Assembly: GCA_009773995.1 (NCBI GenBank)
Contig: VSMY01000001.1
Span: forward strand, 29,891 to 46,368
DNA length: 16,478 bases
From: Oscillibacter sp.
GTDB taxonomy: Bacteria; Bacillota; Clostridia; Oscillospirales; Oscillospiraceae
Direction of reading: 5' to 3'
Shown here: positions 1 through 7,940 of the stretch, in pieces
Layout: each line of letters starts with the position of its first letter
How positions within the stretch are numbered: the stretch's first letter is position 1
Program-made: the position numbers and the translations under genes
The notes under the pieces: generated by a model
The model's database searches: none
Told to the model about the DNA's origin: nothing
What the model saw: the letters and a program-made list of their open reading frames with translations, nothing else

Positions 1-2352
1 GTCCAGCACGGAGGTCAGCAGAGCCGCCATGTACTCCCGGGTATAGTGGCACTTGAAATAGGCCGTCTGATAGGCCACCACGGCGTAGGAAACGGCGTGG
101 GCCTTGTTGAAGGCGTACTCCGCAAAGTCATAGATTTTGTCATAGATAAGTTGAGCGGTTTTTTCCGGGATTCCCCGGGCGGAGCAGCCCGCAATGCCCC
201 GCTTCGCGTCGCCGTGGAGGAACGCCTCCCGCTCCTTTTCCAGGTCCTTGACCTTCTTTTTGCTCATAGCCCGGCGGACCATATCCGCCTGGCCCAGGGT
301 GTAGCCCGCCAGTTCTTGGAAGATCTTGATGACCTGCTCCTGATAGACAATGCATCCATAGGTGTTGGAGAGAATAGGCTCCAGGAGCGGATGGTCGTAT
401 TTTACCTTCTGGGGGTTGTGGGCACACTCCAGAAACTGGGGAATGGAATCCATAGGTCCGGGACGGTAGAGGGCGATGATGGCCGTGATGTCCTCAACGC
501 TTTGGGGCTTCAGCCCCACGCAGACTCCGGTCATGCCGGTGGACTCCATCTGGAACACGCCGGAGGTCTTCCCCGCCGCCAGCATCTCGTAGGTCTCGGC
601 GTCTTCCTCCGGGATATCCGCCAGGCGGAAGTCCGGCTGGTGCTCCTTGAGAAGCTGCACCGCGTCCTCCAGCACCGTCAGGTTCCGCAGGGCCAGGAAG
701 TCCATCTTCAAAAGGCCCAGCTCTTCCAGGGTCACCATGCCGTACTGGCAGACCACGATGTCGTCGTTTTTCGCCAGGGGCACATACTCATACACGGGCC
801 GTTTGGTGATGACCACCCCGGCGGCGTGGGTGGAGGCGTTCCGGGGCATGCCCTCCAGCATCCGGGCGGTGTCGATGAGGCGTCTGACCGCCTCGTCGCT
901 GTTGTACAGATCGCTGAGGGACTTTGTCAGCCGCAGGGCGTCCGCCAGGGTGATATGGGCTCCGGGGGGATTGGGAATCTGCTTGGCAATCTGATCCACC
1001 TCTGCGTAGGGCAGATTCATCACCCGGCCCACGTCCCGCACCACGCCCCGTGCGGCCATGGTGCCGAAGGTGACGATTTGGGCCACGTGGTCCTCGCCGT
1101 ACTTCCGGCGGACGTACTCGATGACCTCCCCCCGCCGGGTGTCGCCGAAGTCCATGTCAATATCCGGCATGCTCACCCGCTCCGGATTCAGGAAGCGCTC
1201 AAAATAGAGCCCGTATTTCACCGGGTCGATGTCCGTGATATAGAGACAATAGCTGACCATGGAGCCCGCGGCGCTGCCCCGGCCCGGCCCTACGGGGATG
1301 CCTACGCTCCGGGCGTAACGGACGAAGTCGGAGACGATGAGGAAATAGTCCGTAAAGCCCATTTTCTCAATCATGTCCTGCTCATATTGGAGCTGCTCCC
1401 GGTGGGTATCATCCTCGCCGTAGCGCTCCCGGTAGCCCTGGTCGCAGAGCTCCTTTAAATAGGAGAAGCTGTCGTAGCCCGGAGGCAGCTGAAACTCCGG
1501 CAGGTGGTACTTGCCAAAGGTGAAATCCATATTGCACAGCTCCGCCACCTTGGCCGTGTTCTCCAGGGCTCCCTCGTAGCCGGAAAACAGTTCCGCCATC
1601 TCCGCCTCGCTGCGAAGGTAAAAATTCCGGGGCTCATAGCGCATCCGGTTCTCGTCGTCCAGAGTCTTCCCTGTCTGGATGCACAGGAGCACGTCGTGAG
1701 CTTCCGCGTCCTCCTTCCGGAGATAGTGGGCGTCGTTGGTGCAGACCATAGGCAGCCCCGTCTCCTCATGAATGCGCAGGATACCCCGGTTCACCAGCGC
1801 CTGGTCCTGAATACCGTGGTCCTGGAGCTCCAGATAGAAGTGGTCCGGACCAAAGATCTCCGCCAGCTCCAGGGCGTAGCGCTTAGCGTTCTCGTACTCC
1901 CCGTTCCGCAGCCGCCGGGGAATCTCGCCGGCCAGACAGGCGGAGAGGGCCACCAGGCCCCGGCTGTGCTCCCGCAGAAGCTCCAAGTCAATCCGGGGCT
2001 TGATATAAAAGCCCTCGGTCCAGGCCAGGGAGACCATGTAAGAGAGGTTCCGGTAGCCCTCCTCGTTCTCACAGAGGAGCACCAGGTGGCGGCTCTCGGA
2101 GTCGAACTCGTGAACCTTGTCGGTGAGCCTCCGGCCCTGCGCCGTGACATAGACCTCGCAGCCGATGATGGGCTTGATCCCCTCCGCCTTGCAGGCTCGG
2201 TAGAAGTCCACCGCGCCGTACATGACCCCGTGGTCCGTGACGGCGCAGGCGGTCTGCCCCATTTCCTTTACAATCTTCGGCAGGTCCCGGATGCGGCACG
2301 CGCCGTCCAGCAGGCTGTATTCCGTATGGACATGGAGGTGGACGAAGGACAT
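1..2352 (-). CDS. dnaE: DNA polymerase III subunit alpha DnaE (3' end cut by window edge)
   Basis: This is the catalytic subunit of a replicative C-family DNA polymerase. Residues 1-784 are present, and the remainder (fingers, beta-clamp-binding and OB regions; family length is roughly 1100-1170) lies beyond position 1. The N-terminus is a PHP domain beginning MSFVHLHVHTEYSLLDGA. PHP domains with these histidines are often metal-binding and can act as proofreading exonucleases in Gram-positive DnaE proteins. The polymerase core is clear: VGPGRGSAAGS near residue 354, PDIDMDFGD with catalytic Asp399 and Asp401, and the third Asp551 in LKMDFLALRNLT. No frame interruption is visible. The ATG start lies 26 bp downstream of the DUF3788-like gene, and the sequence just upstream is a purine-rich AGGGGGAGG ribosome binding site. 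It is the last visible gene of the hprK-to-dnaE operon. Because it opens with PHP-HLHVH rather than an OB domain, it is DnaE and not PolC. Confidence 0.97.
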   Translation of the reverse strand, partial: MSFVHLHVHTEYSLLDGACRIRDLPKIVKEMGQTACAVTDHGVMYGAVDFYRACKAEGIKPIIGCEVYVTAQGRRLTDKVHEFDSESRHLVLLCENEEGYRNLSYMVSLAWTEGFYIKPRIDLELLREHSRGLVALSACLAGEIPRRLRNGEYENAKRYALELAEIFGPDHFYLELQDHGIQDQALVNRGILRIHEETGLPMVCTNDAHYLRKEDAEAHDVLLCIQTGKTLDDENRMRYEPRNFYLRSEAEMAELFSGYEGALENTAKVAELCNMDFTFGKYHLPEFQLPPGYDSFSYLKELCDQGYRERYGEDDTHREQLQYEQDMIEKMGFTDYFLIVSDFVRYARSVGIPVGPGRGSAAGSMVSYCLYITDIDPVKYGLYFERFLNPERVSMPDIDMDFGDTRRGEVIEYVRRKYGEDHVAQIVTFGTMAARGVVRDVGRVMNLPYAEVDQIAKQIPNPPGAHITLADALRLTKSLSDLYNSDEAVRRLIDTARMLEGMPRNASTHAAGVVITKRPVYEYVPLAKNDDIVVCQYGMVTLEELGLLKMDFLALRNLTVLEDAVQLLKEHQPDFRLADIPEEDAETYEMLAAGKTSGVFQMESTGMTGVCVGLKPQSVEDITAIIALYRPGPMDSIPQFLECAHNPQKVKYDHPLLEPILSNTYGCIVYQEQVIKIFQELAGYTLGQADMVRRAMSKKKVKDLEKEREAFLHGDAKRGIAGCSARGIPEKTAQLIYDKIYDFAEYAFNKAHAVSYAVVAYQTAYFKCHYTREYMAALLTSVLD

Positions 2353-2378
2353 GGCGCCTCCCCCTTTCTATCTTGGCT

Positions 2379-2822
2379 TTATTTTTGGGTCGGTTTTGCC
2401 CGGAGGGCCAGCAGGACCTTGACGTCCTCCAAGACCTCCGAGGAGGTCAGATCGATCATCAGCCAGCGTCCCATTTTTGAGGAGGCCGTGTTTTGGTACA
2501 GCGTCCGGGTGTACTCCGTGCAGGTCAAAAGCACGCCCTCCGCCGCCGGCTCATCCTTGGGCGCAACGGAGACCATCGCCGTCACGTAGCCCGGACGGAG
2601 GTACACGGTGGCCAGGGATTTACTTCCCTTCTTAAATTTCACGTTCCACCCCGGCTCCAGGCCGCAGCGGCTGTACTCCGTCCGGGGCTCCGCGCCGTAG
2701 GCACACTTTAAATACTGCCGGAGTTCCGGCCAGAGGGGGTTGTCCGCATAACGGTCCATCTCTTCCAGGGAGGGCTGGCGGTCCATGGGAAACCGCTGGG
2801 CCCAAGTCATGATAGCAGACAT
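2379..2822 (-). CDS. DUF3788-like hypothetical protein
   Basis: This 147-residue soluble protein has no signal peptide and no membrane segment. It resembles DUF3788-type proteins from Firmicutes. Shared traits are a short N-terminal W-rich helix, a central positively charged strand (WNVKFKKGSKSLATVYL) that starts a beta-sheet, a VAPKDEPA stretch, and a C-terminal RWLMIDLTSSEVLEDVKVLLALRAK segment. The fold is related by general look to the YdhG/DUF1801 kind of protein, but the biochemical function is unknown. The ATG at 2822 is preceded by a GGAAGG ribosome binding site six bases upstream; an alternative Met four codons later lacks a better site. It sits 20 bp after the zinc-ribbon gene and 26 bp before dnaE, so it is probably co-transcribed with them. 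The family call is tentative; the existence of the gene is well supported by its packing in the operon. Confidence 0.72.
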   Translation of the reverse strand: MSAIMTWAQRFPMDRQPSLEEMDRYADNPLWPELRQYLKCAYGAEPRTEYSRCGLEPGWNVKFKKGSKSLATVYLRPGYVTAMVSVAPKDEPAAEGVLLTCTEYTRTLYQNTASSKMGRWLMIDLTSSEVLEDVKVLLALRAKPTQK

Positions 2823-2842
2823 AAATTACCTTCCTTCTTACC

Positions 2843-3139
2843 TTATCGTTCAGCCTGTTCTTTCAAAAGCTCCTTCTTGCAGTGGGGACAGCTCTCGGGC
2901 AGAAGGAAGCGCACATAGCGGCCCCGGAGCAGCTGCTTTCCACAGTGGGGACAGACGATCTGTGTTCTGGCAATCAGTACCCCTACAAGCACCGGCAGGA
3001 TTAGAAGCGCGCAAATCCCCGTCCGCAAAGAGCCTGGGTCCTGGATGCGGAAACAGGCGGCCAGCACCGCCAGCGCCGCGCCCAGCGCAAGCAGCCCCAA
3101 TGCAATCCGGTGAGCCAGGAAGCACTTTGGTTTTTTCAT
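2843..3139 (-). CDS. Small two-TM membrane protein with C-terminal zinc ribbon
   Basis: This 98-residue protein has two hydrophobic helices (about residues 10-30 and 38-57) joined by a short RIQDPGSLRT loop. A C-terminal domain follows with two CPHC knuckles (Cys63/Cys66 and Cys84/Cys87), spaced as in a four-cysteine zinc ribbon. The topology suggests a membrane hairpin with the ribbon on the cytoplasmic side, although orientation cannot be proven from sequence. The ATG at 3139 was chosen over a longer in-frame start at 3229. The longer form would overlap whiA by 52 bp and add a low-complexity Pro/Gly leader, whereas 3139 has a GGAGGAGG ribosome binding site about 10 bases upstream. It lies 38 bp after whiA and 20 bp before the DUF3788-like gene. 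No function is recognised. In Bacillus, crh follows whiA; this protein is unrelated to Crh/HPr. Confidence 0.8.
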   Translation of the reverse strand: MKKPKCFLAHRIALGLLALGAALAVLAACFRIQDPGSLRTGICALLILPVLVGVLIARTQIVCPHCGKQLLRGRYVRFLLPESCPHCKKELLKEQAER

Positions 3140-3177
3140 AGAACTACCCCCTCCTCCTAAGTGTAAAGTGTCAGCGC

Positions 3178-4089
3178 TTAACTCTCTTCCGCCAGCTCCA
3201 CCAGCTTGCGGAGGCGGTGATTCAGGCAAGATTTCGTCACCGGCGGGTCAAACAGCTCCGCCAGCTCCGACAGGCTCAGCTCCGGATGGGCCAGCCGCAG
3301 AGCCGCCGTCTCCTGGAGCTTGTCCGGCAGATCTTTGAGCCGCCCCGACGTCTCCAGCTTCCGGATGGCGGCCCCCTGGCTCTGGGCGGCCTCCACCGCC
3401 TTGTCCAGGTTGGCACTGTCGCAGTTCAGCCGCCGGTTCACACTGTTGCGGATGCCCTTTTCCACCTTGGTGGACATGATGCGCATAGCCGCCGCTGGCG
3501 CGCCGATGAGGGTCAGGAAGTCCTCAATCTGGTCGCTCTGTTTAAAATAGGTAACGGCGCTGCCGTTCCGGGTCACGCTTTTGGGAGGGTAGCCGCTCTC
3601 CCGCAGCAGCACCTCCAATTCCCGGCTGGCCTGGAGGTGGGAGCTGGTCAGCTCCAGATGATACCGTTTGGAGGGATCTGTAACGCTGCCCCCGGCAAAA
3701 AAGCAGCCCCGGAGGAAGGACGCCCGGCAGCAGTCCTCCTCCAGCAAGGCGAAGTTGATGTGAAGGGCCAGGCTTTGCCGGGGGTCATAGCCCAGGAGGT
3801 CGATGATATGGTCCAGCTTCTCCCCCTCCGTAATCTGAAAGACCATCTTCCCCTCCGGCGCTTCCCCGCCGGAAACCTCCGGCTGCCTATCAAACCGGAG
3901 GTCAAACGCCCGAAGGAACAGCCGTGGAAGCCTCGCGGCAAAATGGGGGTTCTCCGTAATAATCCGGACCTCGGAAGAGCAGAAGGTACGGCAGTACAGC
4001 AAAATGCCGTAAGCCTCCGCCTGGGCGCAGCAGCGCCGCTGAACCGGCAGCCTGCAAAGCTCATTTTTCGTCTCAAAAGAAAAGGACAC
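3178..4089 (-). CDS. whiA: WhiA, sporulation/cell-division DNA-binding regulator
   Basis: WhiA combines a degenerate LAGLIDADG homing-endonuclease-like N-terminal fold with a C-terminal helix-turn-helix. In Firmicutes it affects cell division and chromosome segregation; in actinomycetes it drives sporulation septation. The 303-residue product is close to the usual family length. It shows the N-terminal SFSFETKNELCRLP, the central CCRASFLRGCFFAGGSVTDP segment and LELTSSHLQASRELEVLL. The C-terminal HTH is LSLSELAELFDPPVTKSCLNHRLRKL (about residues 265-295). The start is GTG (cac on the plus strand) with an AAGGAGG site eight bases upstream, so it starts at a non-ATG codon. The gene lies 44 bp after yvcK, the conserved rapZ-yvcK-whiA order. 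Confidence 0.96.
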   Translation of the reverse strand: MSFSFETKNELCRLPVQRRCCAQAEAYGILLYCRTFCSSEVRIITENPHFAARLPRLFLRAFDLRFDRQPEVSGGEAPEGKMVFQITEGEKLDHIIDLLGYDPRQSLALHINFALLEEDCCRASFLRGCFFAGGSVTDPSKRYHLELTSSHLQASRELEVLLRESGYPPKSVTRNGSAVTYFKQSDQIEDFLTLIGAPAAAMRIMSTKVEKGIRNSVNRRLNCDSANLDKAVEAAQSQGAAIRKLETSGRLKDLPDKLQETAALRLAHPELSLSELAELFDPPVTKSCLNHRLRKLVELAEES

Positions 4090-4133
4090 CGGCGAAACCT
4101 CCTTGGCGGCAGATGATGTAAAGGACTATTCCA

Positions 4134-5162
4134 TTACTCTTTTCGGTAGCGTCCCCCGGCAATGCGCACGTTGCGTTCCGCATGGAGCAGAACCAATTCC
4201 TGGGCCAGTTTGTCGGGATGATGACGGACATAACCATCCTGCACGGTAGCGATGGGACGGCTGACCAGCTCCACGCCCAAAGCGGCGCACCGGTCCGTAT
4301 CATAGCGCAGCATCTCCGCGCCCTCCTGGGCATAGCGGTCCGCCGCGTCCTGGGGAATGGGCGAGGAGTTCACCAGGCACAGGTGAAACAGCCCCTTCAC
4401 CGAGTGCTGAAACAGGGCCGCGATATGGTCCGAGGCGGTGTAGCCCTCCGTCTCCCCCTCCTGGGTCATAACGTTGCAGACGTAGATTTTCAGAGCAGAG
4501 GATTCCTGAATGGCATCCACGATGCCGTCCACCAGGAGATTTGGAATGATACTGGTGTAAAGGCTCCCAGGCCCCAAGACAATCATATCCGCCTCGTGAA
4601 TGGCGGCCAGGGCTTCCGGCAGAGCCTTGGGACGCTCCGGCAGCAGCCGCACCTTGGTAATCCGGCAGTCCTCTTTTTTCTTACAGTAGGAGATTTTGGA
4701 CTCGCCGATGACGCTGGCCCCATTCTCAAACTCCGCCTCCAGCTGCACGTCGGCGGTGGTCACGGGCAGCACCCGGCCGGTGATGGCCAAAACTTCGCTC
4801 ATCCGTCGGACCGCCGTGTCGAAGCTGGGGGAAATGCCGTTCAGCGCCGCCAGAAACAGATTCCCGAAGCTCTGCCCCGCCAGAGTTCCCTCCTGAAAGC
4901 GGTAGTCCATCATCTGTTTCATCAGCGGCTCCGTGTTGGCCAGCGCCACCAGGCAGTTGCGGATGTCTCCCGGCGGGGGCATTCCCAAATCCTGGCGCAG
5001 CGCGCCGGAGCCGCCGCCGTCGTCCGCCACCGTGACGATGGCGGAGAGATTTTCCGTGTAATCCTTCAAGCCCCGCAGCATATTGGACAGCCCGTGCCCG
5101 CCGCCGACGACGGCAATCCGGGGTCCATGCTTCCGGGGCGCGCGGTAAGGTCGGTATTCCAT
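4134..5162 (-). CDS. yvcK: YvcK/GlmR, CofD-like gluconeogenesis factor
   Basis: YvcK (GlmR) is a UDP-sugar-binding protein of the CofD/2-phospho-L-lactate transferase-like fold. In Bacillus subtilis it is needed on gluconeogenic carbon sources and promotes flux toward UDP-GlcNAc through GlmS. The 342-residue product has the family hallmarks: VVGGGHGLSNMLRGLK (residues 18-33), VTVADDGGGSGALR with the Asp-Asp pair at 47-48, PPPGDIRNCLVAL, and IVLGPGSLYTSIIPNLLV. It carries an N-terminal tail of about 14 residues rich in Arg/Lys/Pro before the first strand. The ATG is preceded by AAAGGAG at a short four-base spacing. It starts 16 bp after the rapZ stop codon. It is not a true CofD, since no F420 gene context is present. 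Confidence 0.95.
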   Translation of the reverse strand: MEYRPYRAPRKHGPRIAVVGGGHGLSNMLRGLKDYTENLSAIVTVADDGGGSGALRQDLGMPPPGDIRNCLVALANTEPLMKQMMDYRFQEGTLAGQSFGNLFLAALNGISPSFDTAVRRMSEVLAITGRVLPVTTADVQLEAEFENGASVIGESKISYCKKKEDCRITKVRLLPERPKALPEALAAIHEADMIVLGPGSLYTSIIPNLLVDGIVDAIQESSALKIYVCNVMTQEGETEGYTASDHIAALFQHSVKGLFHLCLVNSSPIPQDAADRYAQEGAEMLRYDTDRCAALGVELVSRPIATVQDGYVRHHPDKLAQELVLLHAERNVRIAGGRYRKE

Positions 5163-5178
5163 AGGGCTCCTTTCCGGC

Positions 5179-6042
5179 TCAAACGGCCCGTTCCATGTCC
5201 CGATGATGTTCCGCTGCTTGATAACCCTGCTCCCGGATAAACCCCGTCAGCGCGTGAGCGATGGCTACGGAACGGTGGTGTCCCCCGGTGCACCCTACGG
5301 CAACCACCAAGCCGGTCTTTCCCTCTTCCGCGTACAGCGGCAGGGTAAAGCGCAGCAGGTCCTCCACTTTAAGAAGGAAGTCGCAAGTCTGCGGAAAGCT
5401 GAATACATAATCCGAGACCGGCTTGTCCAGGCCGGTCTGAGACCGAAGTTCCTCAATGTAAAAGGGGTTGGGCATAAACCGCACGTCCAGGACCAAATCC
5501 GCCTCCAAGGGCAGACCATACTTGAAACCGAAGGACGTGACACTCACCGTCATCCCCGCCTGCTCTCCCTCGCCGTTGAAGATGCGCAGCAGCTCGCTCC
5601 GCAGCTTGGCGGTGGAAAGCCGGGTGGTGTCGATGACAAAGTCCGCCCGCTGCTTCACCGAAAGCATCAGCTCCCGCTCCTTCTCCACGGCCTCCTCCAG
5701 GGAATCCGTCTCCTTCTCCAATGGGTGACGGCGGCGGGTCTCCTTGTAGCGTTTGATGATGGCCGCCGGAGACGCCTCCAGAAACAGCATCCGGCAGACG
5801 CCCTCCATGCCCTTCAATTTGTCCAGCACATCGAAGAGCTCGCTGAAGGATTCCGCCGTCCGCACATCGTACACCAGGGCCACACGGGCATACCGCCCGC
5901 CGCCCCCGGCGCAGAACTCCGCAAATTTCAAGATCATGGCCGCGGGCATATTATCCACGATATAAAAGCCGCTGTCCTCCAAAAAGGACGCCGCCTTGCT
6001 CTTCCCCCCGCCGGACAGGCCGGAGATAATCAGAATTTCCAT
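5179..6042 (-). CDS. rapZ: RapZ/YvcJ-family nucleotide-binding protein
   Basis: This is a RapZ (YvcJ) family P-loop ATP/GTPase. In E. coli RapZ is an RNA adaptor that senses glucosamine-6-phosphate. In Firmicutes the precise role is less clear, but it is genetically linked to YvcK. The 287-residue product has a Walker A motif GLSGGGKS at residues 8-15 and VYDVR near residue 58. It then has VIDTTRLSTAKLR, SFGFKYGLPLEADLVLDVRF, and the highly conserved C-terminal AVGCTGGHHRSVAIA. I use the ATG at 6042, not the longer in-frame start at 6105: the longer form would overlap murB by 50 bp and add a non-conserved basic leader, and 6042 has a GAGGGGGG site. It begins 13 bp after murB. Confidence 0.95.
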   Translation of the reverse strand: MEILIISGLSGGGKSKAASFLEDSGFYIVDNMPAAMILKFAEFCAGGGGRYARVALVYDVRTAESFSELFDVLDKLKGMEGVCRMLFLEASPAAIIKRYKETRRRHPLEKETDSLEEAVEKERELMLSVKQRADFVIDTTRLSTAKLRSELLRIFNGEGEQAGMTVSVTSFGFKYGLPLEADLVLDVRFMPNPFYIEELRSQTGLDKPVSDYVFSFPQTCDFLLKVEDLLRFTLPLYAEEGKTGLVVAVGCTGGHHRSVAIAHALTGFIREQGYQAAEHHRDMERAV

Positions 6043-6055
6043 GGGATGACCCCCC

Positions 6056-6973
6056 TCACTCCACAAACTTGACCTCCGGCTCCAGCCGGACGCCGGTCTT
6101 TTCATAAACGGTATTCTGCACCTGCCGGATCAGCTCCTTGATGTCGGCGCAGGAAGCTCCGCCCCGGTTGATGATGAAGCCCGCGTGTTTTTCCGATACC
6201 TGAGCCCCGCCCACCGTCCGGCCCTTCAGGCCGCACCGGTCGATGAGGGTCCCGGCAAAGTGTCCCTCCGGACGCTTGAAGGTGCTGCCCGCGCTGGGCC
6301 ATTCCAGCGGCTGGCTGGCCTTCCGGCGGGCCATCAGGGACCGCTGCGTCTCCCGGATTTCCTCCGGGTCGCCAGGCGTCAAGCGGAACACCGCGTGCAG
6401 CGCCGCTGCCTCCGGATGTTCCGTGAGGAAGCTCCGGCGGTAGCCGAAGGCCAGTTCCTCCCCGGAGAGAAAACGCACGCCCTCCTCCGGGAACAGCGCC
6501 GACACGCCGGCGGTCACCTGTTTCAGCTCCCCGCCGTAAGCCCCGGCGTTCATGCACACGCCGCCGCCCACCGTGCCGGGGATGCCATGGGCAAATTCCA
6601 GCCCCGCCAGTCCCTGTTTACAGGCGAAGTCCGCCAGACGGGCCAGAGGGACGCCGCACCCGGCGACAATGGAGTCCGACTCTTCCCCCAGCTCCAGGCG
6701 GCAGAGGCGGTCGGTCCCAATGACCAGGCGGTCCAGTCCCCCGTCCGAAACCAGCAGGTTCGTGCCGTTGCCGAGGATGAAGGGCCGGGCCCCGCACTCC
6801 TGGGCCATGGACAGCAGCAGCACCAGCTGCTCGCTCTTTTCCGGGAACGCCATCCGCCTCGCAGGTCCCCCCACTCGGAAGGACGTATGCTTTGCCATGG
6901 GCTCCTCCCTCAAGACGCTCACGTCCGGCAGGTAGTCCGTGATCTGGTTGTCAAACCGTGCCGCCCAGTCCAT
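6056..6973 (-). CDS. murB: UDP-N-acetylenolpyruvoylglucosamine reductase MurB
   Basis: MurB reduces UDP-GlcNAc-enolpyruvate to UDP-MurNAc with NADPH and FAD, the second committed step of peptidoglycan precursor synthesis in the cytoplasm. The 305-residue protein has the FAD-binding PCMH region with TSFRVGGPARRMAFP, ILGNGTNLLVSDGG and GIPGTVGGGVCMNAGAYGGEL. It also has the catalytic Ser region AGSTFKRPEGHFAGTLIDRCGLKG and the terminal EPEVKFVE, with the conserved active-site Glu near residue 300. The ATG is preceded by a strong AAGGAGG site. It lies 40 bp after the glucokinase gene and 13 bp before rapZ, matching the hprK-murB-rapZ-yvcK-whiA arrangement common in Clostridia, except that a glucokinase intervenes upstream. 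Confidence 0.97.
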   Translation of the reverse strand: MDWAARFDNQITDYLPDVSVLREEPMAKHTSFRVGGPARRMAFPEKSEQLVLLLSMAQECGARPFILGNGTNLLVSDGGLDRLVIGTDRLCRLELGEESDSIVAGCGVPLARLADFACKQGLAGLEFAHGIPGTVGGGVCMNAGAYGGELKQVTAGVSALFPEEGVRFLSGEELAFGYRRSFLTEHPEAAALHAVFRLTPGDPEEIRETQRSLMARRKASQPLEWPSAGSTFKRPEGHFAGTLIDRCGLKGRTVGGAQVSEKHAGFIINRGGASCADIKELIRQVQNTVYEKTGVRLEPEVKFVE

Positions 6974-7004
6974 GTAAGGGCCTCCTTATTTTCAAGATAC
7001 GTTC

Positions 7005-7019
7005 ACAAAGCGCTTACAT
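7005..7019 (-). promoter_or_regulatory. cre-like box overlapping glucokinase stop codon
   Basis: On the minus strand the sequence ATGTAAGCGCTTTGT fits the 15-position CcpA catabolite-responsive element consensus WTGNAANCGNWNNCW at all but one position. It overlaps the last codon and TAA of the glucokinase gene and lies 31 bp upstream of the murB start. HprK, encoded by the first gene of this operon, makes the HPr-Ser-P that activates CcpA, so a cre here would be thematically sensible. However, an internal-operon position would act only as a roadblock, and a single short match could be chance. Confidence 0.25.
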
Positions 7020-7928
7020 CACCCGGCCCAGCATCGCCGCGCCGATGATGCCCGCGTCGTTTCCAAGCTCAGCCCGGAGGACTTTTGTGATCCGCCCTCC
7101 ATGGCGGGAAAAGCTCTCCTTCGCCACGGCCTCCCGCAGGGGTTCCAGCAGCAGCCGCTCCGGCGCCGCCGCCACGCCGCCGCCGATGGCCACGGCCTCG
7201 GGGCGCAGGATGTTGATAAGACTCGTCAGGCCGCCGGCCAGATAGTTCACGTAATTCCGGCAGACCTCCAAGGCGGCCGCATCCCCTGCTTCCGCCGCCT
7301 GGAAGGCCGTCCGGCCCTCTACGCCGTCTCCCGCGGCAATCTCGTGAAGCAAGCTCTCCGGGTGATCCTCCATAGCCCGCTTCGTCTGCTGAATCAGGCC
7401 GGTGGCGGAGGCATAGCGTTCCCAGCAGCCCCGGCGGCCGCAGTTGCAGGGCTCTCCACCCTGGACGATGACCATATGGCCCGCCTCGCTGGAGGCCAGG
7501 CCGCCCCGGAGTTTTCCGTCCACGATGATGCCCGCGCCCACGCCGGTACCCAGGGTTACCACGGCAAAGTCCCGGGTTCCCTTCCCCGCGCCGCCGAAGA
7601 ACTCTCCTACGGCGGCGCAGTCCGCATCGTTGCCCAGCAGCAGGGGCAGGTCCAAATGTTTGCGGAAGAACCGCTCCAGCGGGACATTCTCCATAGGGAT
7701 GTTCGTGGTGAAGAGCACGTCGCCGCCGTCCACCGCTCCGGGCAGACCCACGCCTACCCACCGGACCTTCTCCTGTATAACTTTCTTAGACAGCTCCGCC
7801 AGGGTTTCCGCGAACTTCTCCGGGCCCTGAAAATCCAGGGGAACTCGTTCTACCTTGACAATATTGCCCGCCTCGTCCACCAGGCCGGCCTTTAGATTTG
7901 TGCCGCCTACGTCGATGCCGATATACAT
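7014..7928 (-). CDS. ROK-family glucokinase
   Basis: This protein is predicted to phosphorylate glucose (or a related hexose) with ATP in the cytoplasm. The 304-residue product has the phosphate-binding DVGGTNLKAGLV at residues 6-17 and LLLGNDADCAAVGEF with catalytic Asp101. It also has the ATP-binding TLGTGVGAGII (125-135) and the ROK signature ending in EAGHMVI. His151 and the CNCGRRGCWE cluster (Cys161, Cys163, Cys168) form the usual ROK zinc site. ROK proteins with this pattern include GlcK-type glucokinases, but fructokinase or N-acyl-hexosamine kinase activity cannot be excluded by eye. The ATG has an AAGGAGG site and lies 12 bp after hprK, so the two genes are very likely co-transcribed. 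Confidence 0.93.
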   Translation of the reverse strand: MYIGIDVGGTNLKAGLVDEAGNIVKVERVPLDFQGPEKFAETLAELSKKVIQEKVRWVGVGLPGAVDGGDVLFTTNIPMENVPLERFFRKHLDLPLLLGNDADCAAVGEFFGGAGKGTRDFAVVTLGTGVGAGIIVDGKLRGGLASSEAGHMVIVQGGEPCNCGRRGCWERYASATGLIQQTKRAMEDHPESLLHEIAAGDGVEGRTAFQAAEAGDAAALEVCRNYVNYLAGGLTSLINILRPEAVAIGGGVAAAPERLLLEPLREAVAKESFSRHGGRITKVLRAELGNDAGIIGAAMLGRVM

Positions 7929-7940
7929 AGCGTTTCCTCC

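Noticed and set aside
1..3. Apparent loss of the dnaE C-terminus
   Set aside because: The frame is open to the first base of the window, so this is the window boundary and not a truncated gene.
46..1458. Long open frame on the plus strand opposite dnaE
   Set aside because: It is a GC-rich antisense shadow. The minus-strand frame encodes an unmistakable DnaE with catalytic motifs, and the plus-strand translation is low-complexity His/Val/Gly-rich with no recognisable domain.
3217..6072. Several 290-350 codon plus-strand frames opposite whiA, yvcK and rapZ
   Set aside because: They mirror the minus-strand genes, have no ribosome binding sites in sensible places, and show no family motifs.
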